A stretch of 53,564 nt of DNA from Polaromonas sp. AER18D-145 (GTDB taxonomy: Bacteria; Pseudomonadota; Gammaproteobacteria; Burkholderiales; Burkholderiaceae_C). The stretch lies in the NCBI RefSeq assembly GCF_002379095.1, contig NZ_NBZV01000033.1, positions 1-53,564 of the forward strand. The letters run 5' to 3'. A program made the translations under genes and the position numbers. Below are positions 39,403-48,374 of the stretch, piece after piece (the stretch's first letter is position 1; each line of letters begins with the position of its first letter). The notes beneath the pieces are model-generated. The model made no database searches, had not been told where the DNA came from, and was given only the letters and a program-made list of their open reading frames with translations.

Positions 39403-40099
39403 CGAAGCCCCCGGATTCCTGGGCCGGTGGGCGCGGCGCAAGACGGACGCCCTGCAGGGCAAACCGCTGGACGAACCGGCGCCTGCCCTGACCCCGCCTA
39501 TGGCTCCAGAGACCGCCCGGACGGGCGCGCCGGTCCCTGCGGCAGCCGTGCCGGCTCCGGCCGATGCTGCAACGCCAGCCGAAAGAAAGCTGCCGACGTT
39601 GCAGGACGCGCAGCTTTTGACGAAGGACTCCGATTTCAAGCCCTTCATGGCCGGCGATGTCGGGCCCGAAGTGCGCAACGCCGCGATGAAAAAGCTGTTT
39701 GCCGACCCACACTTCAATGTGATGGACGGCCTGGACATCTACATCGACGACTATTCCAGGTCCGATCCCATTCCCGAGTCCATGCTCCGGCAGATGACGA
39801 GCGCCAAGTTTCTCAATCTGTTTGAGGATGAAGAAAAGGAAGAGAAGGAAGAGAAAGAGGGCGGGAAGGCGGCACAGACCACTGCACCACGGGAAACTGC
39901 GAATAACCCCACGGATGAAACCGTGGCACAGTCCCATGAAGGCACGGACATACCCGATCCGGCCATTTCCCCAGAACATTCCAGCCAACCCGAGCCGCAA
40001 CCTGGCTCTGGCGCCAGCCAAGAAAACCATGCCCACACTGATTTGCGACTGCAACCAGACCATGCCGCTCCAGCCCCAGACGCTGGGCACGGCACTTGA
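39395..40099 (+). CDS. DUF3306 domain protein
   Basis: 234 aa from ATG 39395 (GGAG upstream). GFLGRWARRKTDAL at the N-terminus, then a Pro/Ala linker, then the folded core at about 65-150 (LLTKDSDFKPFMAGDVGPEVRNAAMKKLFADPHFNVMDGLDIYIDDY, core VRNAAMKKLFADPHFNVMDG) typical of DUF3306. The tail (EDEEKEEKEEKEGG and further Glu/Pro/Ser-rich sequence) is disordered and its last 71 bp overlap the polyferredoxin gene in another frame. Role unknown; partner of DUF3305 by co-occurrence. Confidence 0.82.
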   Translation: MADEAPGFLGRWARRKTDALQGKPLDEPAPALTPPMAPETARTGAPVPAAAVPAPADAATPAERKLPTLQDAQLLTKDSDFKPFMAGDVGPEVRNAAMKKLFADPHFNVMDGLDIYIDDYSRSDPIPESMLRQMTSAKFLNLFEDEEKEEKEEKEGGKAAQTTAPRETANNPTDETVAQSHEGTDIPDPAISPEHSSQPEPQPGSGASQENHAHTDLRLQPDHAAPAPDAGHGT

Positions 40100-42116
40100 T
40101 GAAAAACTGACCCTGCATTCGGCGCTGTGCCGCCGCGAAGCGGGCGCCTTCCAGAAGGCGGTCCAGTCCGGCGACGACGTAGTGGTGGCCTGCACCCAGG
40201 AGACCCGGCTTTTCGCGGAACTGGCGCAGCAGACCGAGGGCGCGACCTCGGTCATCAAGTTCGTCAACATCCGCGAGACCGGCGGCTGGAGCCGGGACGC
40301 CGCCCAGGCCAGTCCGAAAATTGCGGCCCTGCTCGCGGTGGCCCACCTGCCGGATGCGGAACCCGTGGCGACCGTGACCTACAAAAGTGCGGGTCGCGTG
40401 CTCATCATTGGTGAACTCGATGCGGGCGAACGCGCCGCCGGCTTGCTGTCGGACGCGCTGGACGTCACGCTGTTCAGTCTGGGGACGGGCCGCGATGGTG
40501 GTCTGCAGGAGCGGCGTTACCCGGTGCTGGCCGGGCAGATCCAGCGCCTGACCGGCTGGCTGGGAGCTTTCGAGCTCCATTGGCAGCGCAGCAACGCGAT
40601 TGACCTCGACCTGTGCACGCGCTGCAACGCCTGCCTGGCGGTCTGCCCCGAAGGCGCCATCGGTTTCGACTACCAGATCGACAATGCCCTGTGCAAGTCG
40701 CACCGGGCCTGCGTCAAGGCTTGCGGTGTGGCCGGCGCGATTGATTTCGGCCGCGCACCCGAGGCCTTGAGCGAAAAGTTCGATCTGGTGCTGGACCTGC
40801 GTGCCACCCCGGCCTTCACGCAACATGCCTTGCCCCAGGGTTATTTCCGCTGGGATGGCCAGGACAGCCGCACCCTGCTGCAACTGCGTTCGCTCGTCGG
40901 CGAGTTCGAAAAGCCCAAGTTCTTCAACTACAAGCAAAAACTCTGCGCCCACAGCCGCAATGAAAAAACCGGCTGTACGGCCTGTATCGACGTCTGTTCG
41001 GCCTCGGCGATCAGCAGCGAGCGCGACCGGCAGCAAATCGTGGTGAATCCCAATCTGTGCGTGGGCTGCGGTGCCTGCACCACGGTCTGTCCGAGCGGGG
41101 CACTGACGTTTGCCTACCCGCGTCCCGGGGAGCAGGGCGCGAAGATCAAGACCCTGCTGGGTACCTATGCGCGCACCGGCGGCAAGCAGGCGGCCCTGCT
41201 GCTGCACAGCCAGGAAGCGGGCACGCGGCTGTTGGGTGACCTGGGCCGCCTGGCGCGGCTCGATCCGGCCACGCACGGCGTGCCGGCGCGCGTTTTGCCG
41301 CTGGCCTTGTGGCACACCGTGTCGGTGGGCCTGGAATTGTGGCTCTCGGCCATCGCCCACGGCGCTTCCCAGGTATGGGTCCTGATGACGGACGAGGAGG
41401 CACCGCAGTACCGCGAGGCTGTGCGCGAGCAGATGGAGGTGGCGCAGGCCATCCTCAGCGGTCTCGGTTACCAGGGGGAGCACTTCCGGATTTTCGAAGC
41501 CAGGGATGCACGTGATCTGGCAGCGCTCGACGCCCAGCTGCAGATGGCGCCCGCCCAGGGCGTGGCCCAGGCGGCCGGCTTTGCCGTGCAGGCCGACAAG
41601 CGAGCCACCCTGGAGCTGGCGCTGGATCACCTGATGACACAGGCCACGGTCAGGTCCGAGGCGATTGCGCTGCCGGCCGCCGGCTCGCCGCTGGGCACGC
41701 TGGCCATCAACAAGGACGCCTGCACCTTGTGCCTGAGCTGCGTCAGCGCCTGCCCGGCCAGCGCGCTGCAGGACAACCCGGAGCGGCCCCAGCTCAAATT
41801 CATCGAGAAAAACTGCGTGCAGTGCGGCCTGTGCGCGACGACTTGTCCGGAAAGCGCCATCTCCCTGCAGCCGCGCCTGCTGCTCACGCCGCAGCGCAAG
41901 GAGGCGCGTGTGCTCAACGAGAGCCAGCCCTACCAGTGCATACGCTGCAGCAAACCGTTCGGCACCCTCAAGGCTATCGAGTCCATGCTGGGCAAGCTGG
42001 CCGGCCATGCGATGTTCCAGGGGGCGGCTGCCGAACGCCTGAAAATGTGCAGCGACTGCCGCGTGATTGACATCTACTCGGCAGACAACGAAATCAAGAT
42101 CACGGACATTCGCTAA
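40029..42116 (+). CDS. Polyferredoxin / 4Fe-4S protein of formate dehydrogenase locus
   Basis: 695 aa, soluble. At least six cysteine clusters: LCTRCNACLAVCPEG and CKSHRACVKACG near 195-235, CTACIDVC with CVGCGACTTVCPSG near 315-355, CTLCLSCVSACPAS and CVQCGLCATTCPES near 560-610, and a last CIRC...CSDC pair. A Cys-poor middle domain (360-540; LPLALWHTVSVGLELWLSAI) resembles the hydrogenase/heterodisulfide-type region of related large ferredoxins. Likely an electron-transfer or assembly partner linking formate oxidation to another carrier. Reads in a different frame over the end of the DUF3306 gene; ATG 40029 is the first start consistent with family sequence (MPTLICDC). Confidence 0.85.
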   Translation: MPTLICDCNQTMPLQPQTLGTALDEKLTLHSALCRREAGAFQKAVQSGDDVVVACTQETRLFAELAQQTEGATSVIKFVNIRETGGWSRDAAQASPKIAALLAVAHLPDAEPVATVTYKSAGRVLIIGELDAGERAAGLLSDALDVTLFSLGTGRDGGLQERRYPVLAGQIQRLTGWLGAFELHWQRSNAIDLDLCTRCNACLAVCPEGAIGFDYQIDNALCKSHRACVKACGVAGAIDFGRAPEALSEKFDLVLDLRATPAFTQHALPQGYFRWDGQDSRTLLQLRSLVGEFEKPKFFNYKQKLCAHSRNEKTGCTACIDVCSASAISSERDRQQIVVNPNLCVGCGACTTVCPSGALTFAYPRPGEQGAKIKTLLGTYARTGGKQAALLLHSQEAGTRLLGDLGRLARLDPATHGVPARVLPLALWHTVSVGLELWLSAIAHGASQVWVLMTDEEAPQYREAVREQMEVAQAILSGLGYQGEHFRIFEARDARDLAALDAQLQMAPAQGVAQAAGFAVQADKRATLELALDHLMTQATVRSEAIALPAAGSPLGTLAINKDACTLCLSCVSACPASALQDNPERPQLKFIEKNCVQCGLCATTCPESAISLQPRLLLTPQRKEARVLNESQPYQCIRCSKPFGTLKAIESMLGKLAGHAMFQGAAAERLKMCSDCRVIDIYSADNEIKITDIR

Positions 42117-42121
42117 ATCCC

Positions 42122-42742
42122 ATGACCCAGCCCGCCCAACTCGTACCGTCCACGCTGGACGAAGAAACCGCCCGCGCCGAAGTGTATGGGCTGCTGGCCG
42201 CGCTTTACTACGCGCCACCGCCGGCTGACCTGCTCGACAACCTGCGGGTGGCGGTGACCGAAGCGCCGGCGGCCGGTGCCTTGCTGGAAGCCTCGTGGGC
42301 TGAACTGGTCGGCGCCGCCCGCAGGTTGTCGGACGGGGAGATCGCCCGGGAATACGAGGCGCTGTTTGGCGGCGTCGGCAAGCCCGAGGTCTATCTGTTC
42401 GGCTCCCACTACCTCAGCGGGTTCCTCAACGAGAAGCCGCTGGCGGCGCTGCGCACCGATCTGGAAGCGCTGGGCCTGGCGCGCGACGAGGCCATGCCCG
42501 AAACCGAAGACCATATCGCCTACCTGTGCGAAGTCATGCGTTACCTGATAGCGGGGGACGATGTGGCGGTCGCCAACCTGACGCGCCAGCGCGAGTTTTT
42601 TGCACGCCATCTGCAGCCTTGGGCAACCACCCTGTGCGATGCGGTCAGTGCTCACCCGAAGGCCGATTTCTACCGCGGCCTGGCCGGATTCACCCACACG
42701 TTTCTCAGCGTTGAAACCCAGGGCTTTGACATGCTGGCCTGA
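42122..42742 (+). CDS. TorD/DmsD-family redox enzyme chaperone
   Basis: 206 aa, all-helical. EETARAEVYGLLAALYYAPP at the N-terminus, EYEALFGGVGKPEVYLFGSHYLSGFLNEKPLAALR (core EYEALFGG...YLSGFLNEKPL) and EDHIAYLCEVMRYLIAG near 125 are the TorD signature. Such chaperones bind Tat signal peptides and hold apo-molybdoenzymes until cofactor insertion; the client here is presumably the Tat-exported FdhA encoded just downstream. 5 bp after the polyferredoxin gene. Confidence 0.9.
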   Translation: MTQPAQLVPSTLDEETARAEVYGLLAALYYAPPPADLLDNLRVAVTEAPAAGALLEASWAELVGAARRLSDGEIAREYEALFGGVGKPEVYLFGSHYLSGFLNEKPLAALRTDLEALGLARDEAMPETEDHIAYLCEVMRYLIAGDDVAVANLTRQREFFARHLQPWATTLCDAVSAHPKADFYRGLAGFTHTFLSVETQGFDMLA

Positions 42743-42980
42743 GCAGGGCGGGCCAATGCGAGGCACGGTGTAGCCTCCCCGCGCAGCAGCTTTTCTCAAA
42801 ATGCGACACTTTCCTTTGATTAGATCCGTCGGGGTAAAAACTAAGATGCCCTATCGTTTTCCCCTAGGTGTTGTATTTGGCTTGGCCTGACCGTTGTCGC
42901 ATGTGCAGGTCTGACGTAAAGTAGGCAGGTCAGTAAGTATGCAAACCAGTTCATAACAGCAAGCTTCCTTGGAGACCACT
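42743..42980 (+). promoter_or_regulatory. Leader of the membrane-bound formate dehydrogenase operon
   Basis: 238 bp, markedly more AT-rich than its surroundings, hence a likely promoter region. It shows repeated CAGGTC/GACCTG-type words (CTGACC at 42887, CAGGTCTGAC at 42906, CAGGTCAG at 42926) that could be a dyad operator. No convincing FNR site. GGAG precedes the ATG at 42981. Confidence 0.4.
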
Positions 42981-43187
42981 ATGCAGGACAGCCAGCCAAA
43001 ACCCTCGCGCCGGGGCTTCTTCTTCGGCGCTGCCGCCACCGGTGCTGTTGCCGCCGTGGCGGTCGCCCTGCCCGGGGTGCAAGCGCCCGAGGCCGCCCTC
43101 CAGGAATCCAAGCCTGCGCCGGAAAAAGGCGGCGGCTACAGCCTGTCGGATCACGTCAAGCGCTACTACCAGACCGCGCGTATCTAG
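42981..43187 (+). CDS. Formate dehydrogenase region Tat-target small protein
   Basis: 68 aa. A twin-arginine motif SRRGFFFG is followed by a hydrophobic stretch (AAATGAVAAVAVALPGVQA) and a short polar tail ending YSLSDHVKRYYQTARI. Matches the small 'formate dehydrogenase region TAT target' family (TIGR02811 as I recall it) found just before fdhA. Perhaps a helper in export or assembly; function not known. GGAG 7 nt before ATG. Confidence 0.85.
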   Translation: MQDSQPKPSRRGFFFGAAATGAVAAVAVALPGVQAPEAALQESKPAPEKGGGYSLSDHVKRYYQTARI

Positions 43188-43219
43188 TTTTTCCCGTTCC
43201 CCTTCTTACGGAGAGCTCC

Positions 43220-46195
43220 ATGCTGCTCACGAAAAAAATTCACGGTGTTCACGGCGATACGGCGCAGCGCGCCGGATCCGCTCGTTTTGTACAAAGCTTG
43301 TCGCGCGGACTGTCGAATGCTCTGCCCACCATGGACCGCCGCGCTTTCCTGCGACGCTCGGGCCTGGGGGTCGGCGTCGGTCTGGCTGCCACCCAACTGA
43401 CGCTGGTCAAGAAAGCCAAGGCTGCGGCGCCTGGCGCGGGTGACGGCGGCGGAAAAATCGAGGTCAAGCGCACGGTGTGTACCCATTGTTCGGTGGGCTG
43501 TGCGGTCGATGCGGTCGTCGAAAACGGCGTCTGGGTCCGGCAGGAACCGGTGTTCGACTCGCCGATCAACCTCGGCGCGCATTGCGCCAAGGGGGCTGCA
43601 CTGCGCGAGCACGGTCACGGCGAGTACCGCCTGCGTTATCCGATGAAGCTGGTCAACGGCAAGTACGAGCGCATCAGCTGGGACACGGCCCTCAACGAGA
43701 TCACCGCCCGCATGATGGAGCTGCGCAAGGCCAGCGGCCCTGATTCGGTGTATTGGGTCGGATCGTCCAAGCACAACAACGAGCAGGCCTACCTGATGCG
43801 CAAGTTCGTGAGCTTCTGGGGCAGCAACAACTGCGACCACCAGGCACGCATCTGCCACTCCACCACGGTGGCGGGTGTGGCCAACACCTGGGGCTACGGC
43901 GCCATGACCAATTCGTACAACGACATGCAAAACAGCAAGTGCGCGTTGTACATCGGCTCCAACGCCGCCGAAGCGCACCCGGTCAGCCTGCTGCACATGC
44001 TGCACTCGAAGGAAACCGGTTGCAAGATGGTTGTGGTGGACCCGCGCTTCACGCGCACGGCAGCCAAGGCCGACGAGTACATCCGCATCCGCTCCGGCTC
44101 GGACATTCCGTTCCTGTTCGGCATGCTGTATCACATCTTCAAGAACGGCTGGGAGGACACCAAGTACATCAACGACCGTGTCTACGGCATGGACAAGGTC
44201 AAGGAAGACGTGCTCGCGAAGTGGACGCCGGACAAGGTCGAGGAAGCCTGCGGTGTGCCCGAGGCGCGCGTGTACATGGCCGCCGAGATGATGGCCAAGA
44301 ACCGGCCGTCCACCATCGTCTGGTGCATGGGCCAGACCCAGCACACCATCGGCAATGCCATGGTTCGCGCCTCCTGCATCCTGCAGCTGGCCCTCGGCAA
44401 CGTCGGCGTCTCCGGCGGCGGCACCAATATTTTCCGCGGCCATGACAACGTGCAAGGCGCGACCGATGTCGGACCCAACCCGGATTCGCTGCCGGGTTAC
44501 TACGGCCTGGCTGAAGGTTCCTGGAAACACTTCGCCAAGACCTGGGGTGTGGACTTTGACTGGATCAAGGGGCGTTATGCCTCGCCCGCCATGATGGGCA
44601 AGCCCGGCATCACCGTGTCGCGCTGGATCGACGGCGTGATGGAGAAAAACGAATTCATCGACCAGGATTCCAACCTTCGTGGCGTGGTGTTCTGGGGCCA
44701 TGCGCCCAACTCGCAGACCCGGGGTCTGGAGATGAAGCGCGCCATGGACAAGCTCGACCTGCTGGTGGTGATTGATCCCTACCCCTCGGCCACAGCCGCC
44801 ATGGCGGCCATGCCGGGCAAGGCCGAAGACCTCAATCCCAACCGCGCCGTCTATTTGCTGCCGGCCGCAACCCAGTTCGAGACCAGCGGTTCCGTGACGG
44901 CCTCCAACCGCTCGCTGCAGTGGCGTGAAAAAGTCATCGAGCCGCTGTGGGAGAGCCGCAGCGACCACATGATCATGCACCAGCTGGCCGAGAAGCTGGG
45001 CTTCGCCAAGGAGCTGTCGAAGAACTACAAGATGCAGAAGGTCAAGGGCATGGACGAACCCGTGCCGGAAGACATCCTGCGCGAGATCAACAAATGTGTC
45101 TGGACCATTGGCTACACTGGGCAAAGCCCCGAGCGCCTGAAGGCCCACATGCGCAACATGCACATGTTTGACGTCAAGACGCTGAAATCCAAAGGCGGCA
45201 AGGACAAGGAAACGGGCTACGACACGACAGGCGACTATTTCGGTCTGCCATGGCCCTGCTACGGAACCCCGGAAATGAAACACCCTGGTTCCCCTAACCT
45301 CTACGACACCTCCAAACACGTGATGGACGGCGGCGGCAACTTTCGCGCCAACTTCGGCGTTGAGAAGGACGGCAAGAACCTGCTCGCCGAAGACGGCTCG
45401 TACTCCAAAGGCGCCGACATCCAGACCGGCTATCCGGAACTTGACCACCTGCTGCTCAAGAAGCTCGGCTGGTGGGATGAGCTGACCGAGCCGGAGAAGG
45501 CCGCGGCTGAAGGCAAGAACTGGAAGACCGATCCTTCGGGCGGACTGATCCGGGTGTTCATGACGGGCCATGGCTGTCATCCTTTTGGCAATGCCAAGGC
45601 GCGTGCGGTGGTATGGAACTTCCCCGACGCGATTCCGCAGCACCGCGAGCCGCTGTACGGCAACCGGCCCGACCTCATGGCCAAGTACCCGACGCATGAC
45701 GACAAGAAGGCCTTCTGGCGCCTGCCGACGCTTTACAAGACCATCCAGCAGAAAAACATCGCCGACAAGGTGCATGAAAAATTCCCGCTGATCATGACCT
45801 CGGGCCGTCTCGTGGAATACGAGGGCGGTGGCGAGGAAACCCGCTCCAACCCCTGGCTGGCCGAGCTGCAACAGGAAATGTTCATCGAGATCAATCCCAA
45901 GGTGGCTGCCGAGAAGGGCATCCGCAACGGTGAACGGGCCTGGGTCAGCACCCCGACAGGTGCGCGCCTGAATGTCCAGGCGCTGGTGACGGAGCGTGTC
46001 GGACCCGACACCGTGTTCCTGCCTTTCCACTTTTCCGGACGCTGGCAGGGCGCCGACATGCTGGCCTACTACCCCAAGGGCGCCGCCCCTGTGGTGCGCG
46101 GCGAAGCGGTCAATACGGCGACCACCTACGGCTACGACAGTGTGACGATGATGCAGGAAACCAAGACGACGGTCTGCAACGTCGAGAAGGCATAA
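43220..46195 (+). CDS. fdhA: Periplasmic formate dehydrogenase catalytic subunit FdhA (Tat-exported, Mo/W-bis-MGD)
   Basis: 991 aa. Tat signal DRRAFLRRSGLGVGVGLAA at about residues 38-60 after an unusually long n-region; then the [4Fe-4S] ligand set CTHCSVGC...CAKG, VGSSKHNNEQAYLMRKFVSFWGSNN (core NNEQAYLMRKF), and the active-site cysteine in ARICHSTTVAGVANTWGYGAMTNS (core RICHSTTVAG), not selenocysteine. C-terminal MGD domain present (LIMTSGRLVEYEGGGEETRSNPW). Oxidises formate to CO2 facing the periplasm and passes electrons to FdhB. GGAGAG precedes ATG 43220. Followed by an intergenic R1 copy. Confidence 0.96.
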   Translation: MLLTKKIHGVHGDTAQRAGSARFVQSLSRGLSNALPTMDRRAFLRRSGLGVGVGLAATQLTLVKKAKAAAPGAGDGGGKIEVKRTVCTHCSVGCAVDAVVENGVWVRQEPVFDSPINLGAHCAKGAALREHGHGEYRLRYPMKLVNGKYERISWDTALNEITARMMELRKASGPDSVYWVGSSKHNNEQAYLMRKFVSFWGSNNCDHQARICHSTTVAGVANTWGYGAMTNSYNDMQNSKCALYIGSNAAEAHPVSLLHMLHSKETGCKMVVVDPRFTRTAAKADEYIRIRSGSDIPFLFGMLYHIFKNGWEDTKYINDRVYGMDKVKEDVLAKWTPDKVEEACGVPEARVYMAAEMMAKNRPSTIVWCMGQTQHTIGNAMVRASCILQLALGNVGVSGGGTNIFRGHDNVQGATDVGPNPDSLPGYYGLAEGSWKHFAKTWGVDFDWIKGRYASPAMMGKPGITVSRWIDGVMEKNEFIDQDSNLRGVVFWGHAPNSQTRGLEMKRAMDKLDLLVVIDPYPSATAAMAAMPGKAEDLNPNRAVYLLPAATQFETSGSVTASNRSLQWREKVIEPLWESRSDHMIMHQLAEKLGFAKELSKNYKMQKVKGMDEPVPEDILREINKCVWTIGYTGQSPERLKAHMRNMHMFDVKTLKSKGGKDKETGYDTTGDYFGLPWPCYGTPEMKHPGSPNLYDTSKHVMDGGGNFRANFGVEKDGKNLLAEDGSYSKGADIQTGYPELDHLLLKKLGWWDELTEPEKAAAEGKNWKTDPSGGLIRVFMTGHGCHPFGNAKARAVVWNFPDAIPQHREPLYGNRPDLMAKYPTHDDKKAFWRLPTLYKTIQQKNIADKVHEKFPLIMTSGRLVEYEGGGEETRSNPWLAELQQEMFIEINPKVAAEKGIRNGERAWVSTPTGARLNVQALVTERVGPDTVFLPFHFSGRWQGADMLAYYPKGAAPVVRGEAVNTATTYGYDSVTMMQETKTTVCNVEKA

Positions 46196-46199
46196 CCTC

Positions 46200-46277
46200 T
46201 ATGACCCCCACGCTTTTCACTTCGTGTAATACGCTGCCCCCCGAGGGGGCCGTTTTTTCCTTGGGGCGGCCCGGCGA
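46200..46277 (+). repeat. R1 repeat between fdhA and fdhB
   Basis: Nearly complete copy: ATGACCCCCACGCTTTTC, CTGCCCCCCGAGGGGGCC and CCTTGGGGCGGCCCGGCG. Starts 5 bp after the fdhA stop. Opens the same MTPTL...LPPEG reading frame as the thiE copy, but that frame ends without joining fdhB. Confidence 0.85.
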
Positions 46278-46301
46278 AAAAATGATTGTTCAGGAGACAC
46301 C

Positions 46302-46925
46302 ATGGCACGCATGAAATTTGTTTGTGACGCCGAGCGCTGCATCGAGTGCAACGGTTGCGTTACAGCCTGCAAGAACGAAAACGAAGTTCCATGGGGCGTC
46401 AACCGCCGCCGTGTGGTGACGCTGAACGACGGTGTTCCCGGCGAGAAGTCCATCTCCGTGGCCTGCATGCATTGCAGCGACGCGCCCTGCATGGCCGTTT
46501 GCCCGGTCAACTGCTTTTACCGCACCGACGAGGGTGTGGTGCTGCACGACAAGGACGTCTGCATCGGTTGCGGCTACTGCTCCTATGCCTGCCCGTTCGG
46601 CGCGCCCCAGTTTCCGTCCCAGGGCACCTTTGGCGTGCGCGGCAAGATGGACAAGTGCACCTTCTGTGCTGGTGGCCCCGAGGCCAATGGCAGTCAGGCC
46701 GAATTCGAAAAGTACGGCCGCAACCGGCTGGCCGAAGGCAAGCTGCCAGCCTGCGCCGAACAGTGTTCGACCAAGGCGCTGCTCGCCGGTGATGGCGATG
46801 TGGTTGCCGACATCTTCCGCACCCGTGTCGTTCAGCGCGGCAAGGGCGCCGAAGTCTGGGGCTGGGGGACGGCCTACGGTTCCAAACAGGCGGGCCAGCC
46901 TCCCGTGCAAGGAGCCAAATCATGA
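46302..46925 (+). CDS. fdhB: Formate dehydrogenase iron-sulfur subunit FdhB
   Basis: 207 aa electron-transfer subunit. Four ferredoxin-like motifs: CDAERCIECNGCVTAC, CMHCSDAPCMAVCP, CIGCGYCSYACPFG and CTFC with CAEQCSTKAL. No membrane anchor of its own is seen; it should pass electrons from FdhA to the cytochrome b subunit FdhC. Its TGA overlaps the start of the small lipoprotein gene. Confidence 0.95.
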   Translation: MARMKFVCDAERCIECNGCVTACKNENEVPWGVNRRRVVTLNDGVPGEKSISVACMHCSDAPCMAVCPVNCFYRTDEGVVLHDKDVCIGCGYCSYACPFGAPQFPSQGTFGVRGKMDKCTFCAGGPEANGSQAEFEKYGRNRLAEGKLPACAEQCSTKALLAGDGDVVADIFRTRVVQRGKGAEVWGWGTAYGSKQAGQPPVQGAKS

Positions 46926-47143
46926 TGCGCCTCACACTGCTCACGGCTGCCGTCATGGCGCTTGCCGCTTGCGGCGACAAGCCCCAGTCCGCTGGTGGCG
47001 TCAAAAGCGACACGGCCGCGTTCCAGGGTACGAGCAATGCCTTCAATGCCCCGGGCTGGAAAGCCGGCGACAAGACCGCCTGGGAGCAGCAGCTCAAGAC
47101 CCGCGCGCAGGCCGGCCAGAACGAATACAACCGCCTGAAATAA
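46922..47143 (+). CDS. Small lipoprotein of the formate dehydrogenase operon
   Basis: 73 aa. Signal LTLLTAAVMALAACG with a lipobox (LAAC at residues 14-17); the mature part of about 57 residues is polar (SDTAAFQGTSNAFNAPGWKAGDKTAWEQQLKTRAQ; core FNAPGWKAGDKTAWEQQL). ATG 46922 overlaps the fdhB stop; ATG 46925 is equally possible. Between fdhB and fdhC, so probably membrane-attached on the periplasmic side near the complex. Role unknown. Confidence 0.8.
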   Translation: MMRLTLLTAAVMALAACGDKPQSAGGVKSDTAAFQGTSNAFNAPGWKAGDKTAWEQQLKTRAQAGQNEYNRLK

Positions 47144-47155
47144 CAGGGAGTTCAC

Positions 47156-48349
47156 ATGCAACGCCCATCGCGATTCCTGGCGGCACTCTTTCTTGCGGCA
47201 TCCGGCTGGTCGGCCACGGTGTCGGCGCAACCTGCGGCCACACCGCCGACTCCGGCTCCGGCTGCTGCAACGGCTCCGGCCGCGGCAGCACCCGCCGGCG
47301 GCATCCAGAGCGCCAACATCTTCGAGGTCAAACCCGAGGCGAGCGCTGATCCCAAGTACGCCGGACAGACCAATGGCGAGCGTGCCAAGGTCCAGCCCGG
47401 CAACAACGCGCCCATGTGGCGCCAGGTGGGTTCGGGTGTCACCGGCTACAGCAGCTTGCCCAAAAGCGAGGCGCCCGAGGCCGGCAACCTGATCCAGCCT
47501 TTTGTGCAATACCCCGGCTCACTGTTGACCAACGCCGGAGAGGCCTGGCGCCAGGTCCGCAACAACTGGCTGATCCCCTACGGTGGCGCGCTGCTGCTGA
47601 TCGTGGTGGGTGCGATAGCGCTGTTTTACTTTGGCAAGGGCCGGATCAACCTGCACGGTGCTGAAACCGGCCGCAAGATCGAGCGGTTCACGCCGTTTGA
47701 GCGTTCCGCCCATTGGGCCAACGCAATTGCTTTCTGTATTCTTGCGATCTCCGGGATCGTCATGGCGTTTGGCAAGTTCTTCCTGCTGCCGGTCATGGGT
47801 TTGACCCTGTTCGGCTGGCTGACCTATCTGCTCAAGAACATGCACAACTTTGCCGGCCCGCTGTTTGCCGTGTCCCTGGTGATCGTGTTTTTCACGTTTG
47901 TCCGCGACAACATGCCCAGCCGCGGCGATATCGGCTGGCTGCTCAAGGGCGGAGGCTTGCTGTCCGGCAAGGAAGTGCCGTCGCACCGCTTCAACGCAGG
48001 CGAAAAACTGGTGTTCTGGGGCGGCGTGTTTTTCCTCGGCATCATCGTGGTGGCCTCGGGGCTGGTGCTCGACAAGCTGATCCCCGGGTTGATCTATGTT
48101 CGCGACACCATGCAGGTGGCGCACATGGTGCATGCCGTGGCGACGGTGCTGATGATGGCGATGTTCATCGGCCACATCTACATTGGCACCATCGGCATGC
48201 AGGGTGCCTACGACGGCATGAAAACCGGCTATGTGGACGAGACCTGGGCCAGGGAACACCACGAGTACTGGTATGACGACGTGAAGGCTGGCAAGATTCC
48301 GGCGCAGCGCAGCGAGCCTGCGCCACCGAGCCAGACCGTCCAGGCCTAG
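47156..48349 (+). CDS. fdhC: Formate dehydrogenase cytochrome b subunit FdhC
   Basis: 397 aa. Signal peptide ending near VSAQP, then an Ala/Pro-rich periplasmic stretch to about 130, then transmembrane helices (LLLIVVGAIALFYFGKG; the pair at about 195-235; LVFWGGVFFLGIIVVASGLVL; and MVHAVATVLMMAMFIGHIYIG). Candidate haem b ligands are His in SAHWANA, NMHNFAG and VAHMVHA/IGHIYIG. Takes electrons from FdhB to the quinone pool. The N-terminal Ala/Pro-rich segment makes it longer than E. coli FdnI-type subunits (about 220 aa). Confidence 0.93.
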   Translation: MQRPSRFLAALFLAASGWSATVSAQPAATPPTPAPAAATAPAAAAPAGGIQSANIFEVKPEASADPKYAGQTNGERAKVQPGNNAPMWRQVGSGVTGYSSLPKSEAPEAGNLIQPFVQYPGSLLTNAGEAWRQVRNNWLIPYGGALLLIVVGAIALFYFGKGRINLHGAETGRKIERFTPFERSAHWANAIAFCILAISGIVMAFGKFFLLPVMGLTLFGWLTYLLKNMHNFAGPLFAVSLVIVFFTFVRDNMPSRGDIGWLLKGGGLLSGKEVPSHRFNAGEKLVFWGGVFFLGIIVVASGLVLDKLIPGLIYVRDTMQVAHMVHAVATVLMMAMFIGHIYIGTIGMQGAYDGMKTGYVDETWAREHHEYWYDDVKAGKIPAQRSEPAPPSQTVQA

Positions 48350-48374
48350 ATCAGATCTGAACAGCGAGGATTCC

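Noticed and set aside
43847..43870. Selenocysteine in the formate dehydrogenase catalytic subunits
   Set aside because: The active-site codons encode Cys in both FdhA (RICHST) and FdsA (RLCHAS); no in-frame TGA.
43184..46030. 948-codon frame antisense to fdhA
   Set aside because: Shadow frame; fdhA motifs on the plus strand are complete.
46201..46314. Short 37-codon open frame within the intergenic R1 repeat
   Set aside because: Explained by the repeat's fixed frame; no ribosome-binding site of its own and it ends inside fdhB in another frame.
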